From contig JAQISU010000003.1 in the NCBI GenBank assembly GCA_029339505.1, positions 23,473,501 to 23,537,500 of the forward strand: 64,000 bases of DNA, given 5' to 3'. A program made the translations under genes and the position numbers. Positions 49,401-61,050 of the stretch are shown here, piece by piece. Below the pieces are notes generated by a model. The model saw only the letters and a list, made by a program, of their open reading frames with translations. It was not told the origin of the DNA and did not search any database. How positions within the stretch are numbered: the stretch's first letter is position 1; each line of letters opens with the position of its first letter. Source of the stretch: Unio delphinus. Taxonomy: Eukaryota > Mollusca > Bivalvia > Unionida > Unionidae.

Positions 49401-52400
49401 TTCGAGCGCTTCTAAATACATCCCGAACAACATTACCAAGTTCATTTCCGCATTATGTCATGTAAACGGATTTTTCATAACTGATAACATGCACGGGTAT
49501 CATACATCCACGTACAACTGTAATTATTTTTCAATAGCTAATGTACAGCGGACTTGATCACCTACACTCGTGTTGAAAGCCCACTGTGAGATCTACTCAT
49601 GCAATTTGTCTCGACTGTAACATATTTTGGCATATAGTCATAGCTGCTCAATCTTTAATTAAATATATCTTTTACGAAAGTATCGCATTGGACCAGCTCA
49701 TTTTATTTGTTTGTTTGTTTGTTTGATTAGGTTTCTAATGTAGCTTGAACAATTGTTTCAGTAATATTGCTACGATGTCTGCAGTGAGGCAGTTTATAGT
49801 GATGTGTGCACTGGGGCTTCAACGTCTATTCCAACAACGCAACTGAACCCTTTCATTGTTTCATAGATAATATTCTAACTCAATGGCTACGAAATATATT
49901 ATATTCTTATATATACCCATTTTATACATCATAACACTATTTCAGGTTTCCAACAAAACTGATGTATAGTTTCTCTCCATATTGATGTGCCATCCTTCTA
50001 TCAAACTATGACCGATCAAATCTCATATCCCGATGTCAGAGATTATACATTTTCAATGTCTGACAAGTTCGTTTTTCAAAGGAGCTATTCTCGGACAAAT
50101 GCTTATTTCGAAACATTCTGGCATGAGTTAATTTACATACTTTAACCATTTTATCTACCTTTAATTGACTATTCATGACCTCAAGGCATATAGAATGCTC
50201 GAATTTACCTACATTTTATTCATTAAAATGGTGCAATTATACAGAAAGAGGTGATTGATAACTGTCTCATGTTGTCGAGTTCTTTTGCTTATTGACTGCA
50301 TATTTGGGCTAAGACACTTCAAGAAAACAAATCCGTTATACTTTAAACGACCTTGTTATATTATCTTGACTCAACACATAGCAGTGAGCCATCGCCATAC
50401 GTATAAAGGAGAGGGCAGTGTTTGCTTTAAATTTACTTCGTCCACCTGGAGAGCACTGATGCACTCAGGCAAATTAGTTTAAAGTTGAGCGTATCAAAAT
50501 AAACTTAGCATAGTATACACTATTTTTTATAACTAAAGTGCTTGTCATCGCATCAGTAGAGGTCATTTACCGCTTGTCACCTAAATGACGTTTAATTTAC
50601 GTTGCATTCGCCATATCGCTTGCGCGACTGGTCTATGCCCCCATGGGAGTTAATTTTTTAATCGCGGGAGTGGAAGATCTTTATCGTGCAGCGCGTTTAT
50701 GCACAAAAGTATGTTACTAAGTTTGCTTCCGGATCATGTAAGCCCCACGGGACATACTGTGGGCGGGAATATAAACACATTTCCCCATCGTCTTAGACAG
50801 TATCTATTGTAAGACGCTTACTGGGGGATAACAATCCATTCATAGCGCCACCCGGGTTCCATGATTACATGCTCATCGAGGCACCTGTTCACTTAGATGA
50901 GTATAAATAGTTCCACGGTTCGTCATATAAACGTCCGGGTTAGGAAGAGAAGGAGAGGGCATTGGCACGAGGAGACAAGCACCAACTAAGTAGTGCAACC
51001 CCGGTAGTTCCAAAATAATCGTTGTGTTATGCTTTTTTATTGTAAATGCTAAAATTATGTCAGAGGAATATTTGAATCACATATTTAAGATTTTAAAAAT
51101 TTGTATGGCAATATGTGTTGTATATATTAATATAACTTATATCTGGATTTAACCACATGTTATATTTCCCATTCTATTATCAGGCTTTATCAATTCAGAG
51201 GTGGACAATGTCTCTACCTAATCGCTAAATTTACCGAAATTCATTATCTGTCGGTAACCTTTAGACAACATGTATCTGACACACTGAGATATGTAAACAA
51301 GGAAAAATATCGATATTGATGTATGTATCCTAACTGTACATGCCCGTATACTGGCGATCATCTACCTGGCGATTATTTACGATATACCTTGCAACGGACA
51401 TTTCATCATGTCATGAGGGAAAACATGGCAAGATGTACCTGTATTCTCATTTCAATGTAAAATCATAGGGAACACATAAATATCTGTATCTGTAAAATGT
51501 AAATATTTTGTTTTACTATTTAGATGGTCTATGCTATTATGGATAATATAAATGAATATTGGTATGTTCACTCTAAATTTTAGCGGCCAAAATTTCAGAT
51601 GTAGTATTCGTAAATCATTTTAAACACCAGTTCTTTGATTATGTGGAGGACTCACTCCCACCTATTTTTGTATTTTGATATGTGCGGGGTGAAATCTGAA
51701 TTACCATCCACCCTGTGTTCAGCAAATTACGAAAATTGCCGCCTACAATCAATGCGTCAATCAATGCGTCAATAAAAATACCCAAGGTAAAAGAGTCAAG
51801 AAAATATTTTCTAAACGTAAAATTGACATAGAGTAGCAACACATTAAGTACATCACACAGCTACAAGATTATCATTGATTCTCTCTTTTAATGATTCAGA
51901 TAATTAATCGCCACATTTTAATGTTATTTGTTTGCCACTCAAACCATCTTCCGTTTATTTGGTTTTGAAAATGTGTTTGTGGTAGCAACTCCAATCTGCC
52001 ATTATTCACAAAAACGTTAAGCTCACAGCATGGCATTGGTTGTCAAATATGCCCGATGTGTCTACTCATCAGTTGCTAAGACGTGACGGATTAGGGGCTA
52101 CCTGTTGGTCATACCATTTAGCATACCATTTATTCATATCCGGCACTGGCTAAGTGCTTCTCTCTTAAGCTTCATTGTGCGTGGACAATCCAACTACAAT
52201 CAGCTCAAGGGAAATAAAAATGTATCAGACTAGGCTGATGAACCATGTGGAGTAGTGCTAATCCCACACGTCTTTGTCATTCAGTACAACGTCGCATCAC
52301 GATCACTTTCCGCACTTTCCCCATTTGTTGTCGACAACACTATTATAGTCTTAATAGTCACATCAAATGCCATGAAATAACTAGAATAAGTGTCGTGCTT

Positions 52401-55400
52401 GTGGATAGTAATATAACAGAAATGACTGAAAACATTAACATGTAATAGCTTATCTTCCAGATACCAGCGCTACCCAAGCTTGTAAATGTTGGATATCGGC
52501 AGGTCAAATTTTGAATAAATACCACATCCACTTACACACTTAATGTGTCCGAAGTAAGGTTACCAGGAGGAAATTGTTTTATAAACTTCGTGTGTGCGAT
52601 GGTACGGCTAGTCAGGAACCAGAGTGCAAAACATCCCCAATATGTATAAACTGTGGAAAAGAGCACTGTGCTAAATTAAATTAGTGCTAAACCTAGAATC
52701 TGGAAAAGGAAATTAAATGTTTGAAACAATATATCAACTAACCTCATTTCCACATGACATAGAGTTGGTATAATCTAGAACCTCCTTACATGGGCAAAAC
52801 TCACCATCAAAAGTACACAGAACCCTAAGAAGCAACTGAAGATATATGATGACCTATAAGGTAGCAGGTTTGGCATCTTCGAGGACATGAATGAAAACTA
52901 ATAGCAATGTGTACTCACAGCGGCCCCCTACATACGAGACTAAGGAGGACAATTCATTGTTGTGAATAATAAGGCAATTCATAATGCCATTCTTTTAGAA
53001 ACCAACTTACCAGCCATTGTTGTTAGTTTCCTCTAGATGATTACTTTTGTAATTCATTTTTGAAGGACCTCACACCAACTTGTAAACAACACATAGACAT
53101 TCAACAGTCGTTTACCCCATTTGTTCTCCTCGGAGAATTTAACGCCTATATCACTTTATGTGCCTCGCAGTACATTACACGACATAGTCCAGTGGCCAGA
53201 TTTTATTTCCAAAGACGATCTGCATTTATCTCAAACCAAATATCTGATAGATTTACATCCTGGAACTATTGACATATACATCTATCTCACAATTGTTTGC
53301 TCCTCTGTGTTTTGAGGATTAAAAAGTCACTGCTGACTTGCACAGCATTGAATTCGTCCCATCCTCTCATAAAATTGATGAGCCGATTTCACAATGTAAT
53401 TTAAAAAAGGCAGATTGAGCCAAGTTTAAGCCACTTAGTAAAACAAGTTATACCCGAGACACCTTTATAAATATCAATGATCATGTCCAATATTTATGGA
53501 GTGTACTAGAAGATGCATTAGAATCAATTTATATCTCCTTTTTTAGTTACTAAATAAACTGGAGAGTCATGCATTATTAAACTCAACTAGTCCAGTTTAG
53601 TAAGCATATATCCAGCACAGCACAAATCCTTGCTCTAGGACATGTAAAACTCCACCTAGCATAGTTCAATACAAAGGATCTGAAAAGAAATGAGCTGACG
53701 AACATTCATCATCAGAGAATCGCATAGGCATCTCATGTCAGAGACTTCATGGAAACCAAAACTTATTCATCTCAACGATCTTGAATTCGTCCAGATTAAT
53801 AATGGATGGACCATAGAGTAAAGTCGAATGTAAAATGCAGGATGTGAAACGTGAAAGTTTAGTTTTCACACCTACTGCTTGGATTGCTCAGTCACCTTTA
53901 TGTGCTATCAACATATTATCGTCGTGTATTTGAACTTGTAATGCTCATTTGTAATTCATAGTATTCATACTATTTATCATATTACGTTGTATGGTGCCAT
54001 TGTTTCAATTGTATCAGGACATATCTTAATCATTCAAACTTATTTCATTGATATAGAGAACTTTCTGAATTGAATGATGCTTGAGAATGAAATCTTACAA
54101 AAGCCATTCTAACATACAAACAGAAATGCCATGAATATATATTTTTCTTTCTCTTTTCATTTTATTGATGTGTACAGGAACTTGTATTGAAGTTGGACAA
54201 TATATTAGTGACATATTCGCATCAAACATACCACTGCCAATATAGTATAAAGTTGGTCACCCAGCCATGTCGGTATTGAAACTAATGAAAAAGCCAACCG
54301 CACGTGTGAACTAACTATATGCCTAGAACCTTCTTTAAAATAGCAAGCACTAAGTGTAAACTTGGGTCATCAAATCCTTATTTAGAAAATAGATTGGACT
54401 ATTCAAGAACGCTGCCAATAATAAAATAGACGTGGTCAAACCTACCTTGTGTGATTGGCCTCGTTACGTATCTATATAATATATGCCTACATATTAGTTG
54501 ATAGAAGACACATCTGTTAATTGTGAGTATTCAAATGAATACTTGTACCATTAAGTATATATTATCTATATTACCCCCTATACATTCCATCCTCAATTTA
54601 TCGGGAACATTCATATATTTCCAATCTGTCATCTTTTTATTTTTGTATTCGTATCGCTCTTTGGTTATAATCCGTATACTATATTTGTATATAAGATTCT
54701 GTTGTGGTGCGTTATGGCCGTTAAAGTGGTGATGCCAGGTGAAATCAATTAATCAATAAGCCAATCAATTAATCAATCATTTTACGTACTAATCAATAAA
54801 GCGAATATAATTATATAGATGATCAATGTATTATTGTTTTTAAATATACCTGCTGTTCAGATCATACATCTATTAAATATAGATAATTTTTATTCCAAGT
54901 ACGCGAGTAAATTATTTGTAAATAAGTGTCCAGGGTTCTGAAGCAGCCAATGGCCTATAAACAATTCACGTAATTTAATAGAGACAAAATTATGGTACGT
55001 TTCTCGTGTACTCAAGTCTGTATTTGGACCCATTAAAATAACGTTAACATTGATCAAAGTCTATTGAAATCAAGCAGTAGAAGAACTGCCTCCATCTAAG
55101 TTTCTATTACATAAAAGCAAAACCTAATATCATCTGATGTCTTATAGATATGTTATTACTAAATTAAAACTAACTGTCATAATAATAATAATACATACTT
55201 ATCACAGTTTACGAAAGAAAGCAAAGCCTTGCTGAAAAGAAAATTATAATTTCCGGAATGTTGTACTTATTATTAATAAATGAATAATTCCTAATTAATA
55301 ATTTATTCTGATGGTGTAAGTATAGAGCAAACACTGATGATATTAGGAACTTTACTATCTTAAACTCGCAGACATGAGTACGTGTTCCTTCAAAGGTTTA

Positions 55401-57087
55401 TTGTTTAAATACAGATGATACATTTTTATAATGCCTCCAGATGTAGTTGCTCTCCACAATACATATATGTCACTTATATAACCGAATCATAACTGTTTCT
55501 ATATGCATGGCATGCAAAAATACCACATACCATAAGCAATAACACCATACCACTATATACAGCATAGCCGAAAAGACTATGGCATCCAAAGATATTTTAA
55601 AGACATTTCATTGATCCATTTCGAGAATACTCGTCGCCATTCATCATCCGATCATGCAATTGTGTTTGATTCATTTATATAACGAGGAATTAAATCTCAT
55701 TCCATTTACTAACACGGATAGTTTCGTTTCATAGATAAATGATTGGGGGGGGGATCTAAATAAGTTTAAGATTTTAACAACACGCCATTTGAATGCATTA
55801 GGATGTATTGTCTGTTTATTAAAACCATGTTGGTATTACAGCTCGAAGAAGCACACCAAGAGCGACACAGCGAACAACACTGCGCCATATGCTGACATCA
55901 GCAAAATTAGAAGCACATTTGACACCACCACTGTCAACTACAACAAAAATATGGATGATGACATCATTCAACAACACTTCCATTACGTCACATACAAAAT
56001 CATCTACGAGGACGACGATTACACATGAAACAACAATATCAACGCCAAGTTCAAATATGACAGGTGCATCAATTAATACGACATCATTGGATAATCTGTC
56101 CAATTTAGCAACAAGAGGACCAGACTCCACACGTAAACTTATAATGACAAGTAAAGTAACAGTGTTTATATCGCGGTCATAAACAATAATTGAACTGTTA
56201 TCAGTATAACACTAATGTCAATAATTCCATACTTTGTATTCTTCTCCTTTGTAAAATATTGTAATATATGCATATTTGGTCGTCAATACCACAATACAAA
56301 ATGATATGTCTATCCACCTTTCCTTAGGTTTTATACCAAATGAAGATTAAAGTATACCATATCGGCATTATAAAAGTTAGGTTATGCTGATTCATGGAAT
56401 AACTTTTTACATGTTGAAAACCTAAATGGGCAACACTGCCACTCTAAACTAAATAACGGCAATTGGTGGCGTATTATTGGACTGCATGGAAACAATGCAA
56501 ACTGCAAGTCTATAAAGTAATGATAATAAAATATATTCATCCGTTGCTTTGATCAGAACAGTTAAAAGAAACAATATTTGTAATATACGCAATAAAATCA
56601 TCCTGTAAGCATAATTTAATATTATATTTCTATCTAAATAACTATTAAATGAAACAGGTTCAAGTTGAGTATGTCATAACGCGACAAGTATGTCTGCAAT
56701 CAAACAACCATATACGCAGGTCAATTCAATAAGCTAACATCATGTGTATCAAAATCTATATTTATCATTTCATTGCTAGCGATTGTGTTGTTCTCCTCGT
56801 GTGTCTTTCAACAAATGACGTAAGGTACATTTTCAATAAATTTATTTACTTTCTTGATTTTTCCCTTAATTTGAGGGCGCAGTTTATTCTTCATGCCTAT
56901 TGCATTGTTTGCTAACAATGTTTAAAGACTAATTTTATATCTTTCTCTCTCGCTCTCTCTCTCTCTCTCTTTCTCCCATGTTAGAATAGGTTTCTTGTCT
57001 TAAACATGTTTAATTCTTCTGTACGTTGTTGTTCGTTAAAATGTTTAACAAGGTTTGCATACTAACAGCTATGATTATATCTTTGTG

Positions 57088-57149
<62 letters not shown>

Positions 57150-57637
57150 CTATGTATGTGTATATATAATACCGATAATAATTTTCTTGATGTCTTAACT
57201 TGTTATGATGATACATATTTTGCTCGTGTTTAGGTTATTTGTATTCACATTCACTTCCATGAGAAGATTTTGTATTGCAATTATTACTGCGATCATTCTC
57301 TTTTTTTTCTAAGCTACTACACCGTCCAGTACCACAAATGTTGCGCCCCAATCGACAGCAAGAGCATTGTCATTCGAACCTGATCCAGGTTGGTTTCAGA
57401 ATAAAACAGACACACAAGGGCAGAATTAATTATTGTGTTTTGACATATTTTTAAGGGGAAAAACCCAGCGTTAGATCGATTGTTACGATTATCAGGACGA
57501 GACTGTTTTAAAATTAGCTGCTTTACTCTCTTGTACTACTTGACTGAAAGAATAATAAAAGATATTTTCAAAGAAATAGCTAACTATTTGACCAAGCTTT
57601 GTCTTCTCTTTCTTAAAGCATGATTGGTACGATTGGG

Positions 57638-57705
<68 letters not shown>

Positions 57706-58474
57706 TTTGCATTCCTTCCTTCTATTGTTTTTGCAGCGGATTATACTATACAGATGGGCTTGTTGCTGAAGGTGAATCTACCCTTTAAGGAAATTTATGA
57801 TAATAGATCATCACCCGAATTCCAGAGTTTGGCAATAAACTTTAGCGTATCGGTGAGTATCAGAAACAGCCTGGTAATAAAGAAAATGACTAATGACAGT
57901 CAAATGTTTCGGATGTAATAAATTTAAGTTTAATAGTAATCAGAGACAGTAATTAGCGGAAAACTAATCTAAAACATCCACATGTAGTCGATTTTGAATA
58001 TATACCTTTTACGTACATTCTGCCAGTCATTAAATTCTGCCAGTCATAATTTGTACAGAGGATTCTTCTACCACTTATATCGCCTAGTTTGGCCTTTTTT
58101 AAAATGATATTCACGGATGTAAATAATCCATTTGCATCTTATTTTAAAACTGAAATCTCTGATTATGCTTGAATGTATGTTAATTAAACACGAGATGCGC
58201 ATACACTATTACAGACTCTCTTAATCAACATATAACTTATTCCGTAAGTCACACAGTGCATTAATACATATCTCATAATTCATACAGTATTAAGGGTATA
58301 CATGTTCCATAAGTCGTACATTGTAATAAGAGACTACCGATTCCATTGTTTATGCAGAGCAATAAGAGTCTACATATTCCATAATTCATACAGTATTAAG
58401 GGTAATCATGTTCCATGATTCATACATTGTAATAAGAGACTACAGATTACATTGTTCATACAATGCAATGCAGC

Positions 58475-58513
<39 letters not shown>

Positions 58514-60972
58514 GACTTTGTATAGCGCTTATATCTTTAGAAGCTCTAAGCGCTTTCAACTTCTATAATGATATGTCCAACAAAAAAAAAACATGAAATT
58601 AGAAAACATAAAAACGGCTGAAAATATTTAAGGTACGAAACATTATTAGGTATTTAAGCTTGTTCCTGCAGTCGAAAAAGGGGAGTTGTAAGAGCACACT
58701 TCAAAGGGACCACTGTGTCCTTGTGTCTAATTTTAATGGCCAATTCATTCCACGTTGCTGGGCCCTGGTGTGCAAAAGAATGTTGTCCATATGACTTCGT
58801 TTTCATACTAATGAAGAGTATTTGATTGTCAGAAGAGGAGCGTAATTATCTTGCTGGTGTGTACACACGGGTGAGACCAGATATGTATATTGGACTGAAG
58901 TCCGTCAGTGAAACGTAGCACAGAGTACAAATGTTGTGTTTGATTCTGGATCGAATGGATAGCCAGTGCTGGGTACAGAGCAGCGAAGAAGTGTGTTCTG
59001 ATCGTGGTACTCTAATGATGATCCGAACAGCTGTGTTTTGTACAATAAGAGTCTACATCTCAAATTATTATTCTTTTGCAATAATTCTACATATTTATTT
59101 TTTCATACAGTGCCGTAAGTCTATACGAGCTTCGTTTTTTACAGAATGCAATAAGAGTCTACATATTTAAAAAGTGATACATTCTAAAAAGATTAAGCAT
59201 ATCCGGTTATTAATGTGGCGCAATAAGAGTCTACATATTCCGTTCTTCAGTCAGTGCAATGATAGTCCAATATTCAACTATGAATAGAATGCAGTAGTTG
59301 TCTGCATATTCTATTGGTAATACTATGCTATAAGATTCCACAGATTCCATTATTTATGCAGTACAATACGAATCTGAAATTCCATTATTCATGCAATACT
59401 TTAGGAATCTGGATGTTCGATTTATTATATAATTGAATACGAGTGTACATTTCATATTATTAACGATGCGCAATTCGAATATACGTATTCCATTATTCAT
59501 GCAAAGTTATTACATATTACATATTTCATACATATTACATTTAGGTGGAGCAATGTGTTTACTTCTTATATGCTCATTGTTTTCTTTCCGTTAACTTTGC
59601 ATTGTCTTAGTCGTTTAGTATTTTAGGATATTGAACTCGCGCGCACATTTCAGATTGCACTCATACAAGAACTTTCTATTGTACACATACAATGGACGCA
59701 GACGACAGCACTTTGGATTTGTAAACAAATCATGTACACTCACATAGTAGGCGGTTTACGTATTGGTTGATTTTGATTCTCAACTAAAGCAGATGTTTAG
59801 TGGACTGCTACATACCAGTTGCTTTGCTACATTCCGCGTTAACTTGTTTTATTCAATATTTTGGATTTAGGCGGGCGATAGACGCCAGATTTCATAAAAT
59901 TGCCAGATACCTACAAATAATATGCAAGTAACAAGGCACAATCTGTCTTCTTTAGCTAGTAATAAGAATGACAAAAATGTATACTTACAGTTTTACATCC
60001 TCAATTTCCCTAAAATATACTTTCTTATTTCTTTAAATCCAAATTATGAGCCATGTCTCGGGTTCTCTAGCTTGATTGCACACTTCAAAATTGTACTGTA
60101 ATTTCGACTATATTACACGTGCAATTACATCCTCTTTACAACAATCAGAATGAAATAAGCATAACATTTCATCGCGTCATTTTGATAATGGCAATTTAAA
60201 GACTTCATATTGTCTTCACATATAATTTCAAACATTCAATGACAGAACAGAAACACGCTTGTAGATGTAAACACGCGTATCACTCGCTGGTTCAATCCGA
60301 TCTTTTTCATGTAGATTTTGCACACATACATCCAGTCCATAATCACAAAATTTTGTAGAAGCGACAACAATACCAAAATCTAGTCATTCCAAATTAAATT
60401 AAAGAGGTATTGCAATGCGCATTCATGCGCAATATGACTCCAAGTTTCGATTTTAAGTAGACCAAAACGCCATTTTCTTTTGAAAATTATGTTTACTGCG
60501 CGACTAAGATCAAATTTATCTGGGCGGAGTTATTTGCGCAATAATAATGTTGTTGTGTAATGATCTACGCTTGTGAATTTAGTTCAAATACGGTATACAT
60601 TTAGTTACTTCGTTTCTTGCAGTGTAGTTTTGTTCATATAATTAAGTCTGGGTTAGAAAAAGAGAACGGGAATATAATTAAAAGGTTACTGCCGTTGTAT
60701 GGGAAAATATGAACTCTTTTTTGTCCGATGAATACACTGTACTCCCTAGGACGTGCAGTATTTCCATCAGACAAACTCGTTCATATTCTCCCATATTAAT
60801 GCAGTAACCTATAAATACATTGCCATAGGTGCCTCTATAGTCCACAAGAATACCGTGTAATAAGTCTACTATTTCGTTATTGAGACAATGCAGTAAGGAT
60901 CTATATATTCCTTTGATCACGTGGTACAACAAGAGACTACATATTAAATCAGTAATATAGTGTAATATAATG

Positions 60973-61050
<78 letters not shown>

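Noticed and set aside
55789..56130. The two other open frames over the mucin-like exon (plus 55789-56028 and minus 55819-56130)
   Set aside because: The splice phase from exon 2 and onward to exon 4 fixes the Ser/Thr-rich frame instead.
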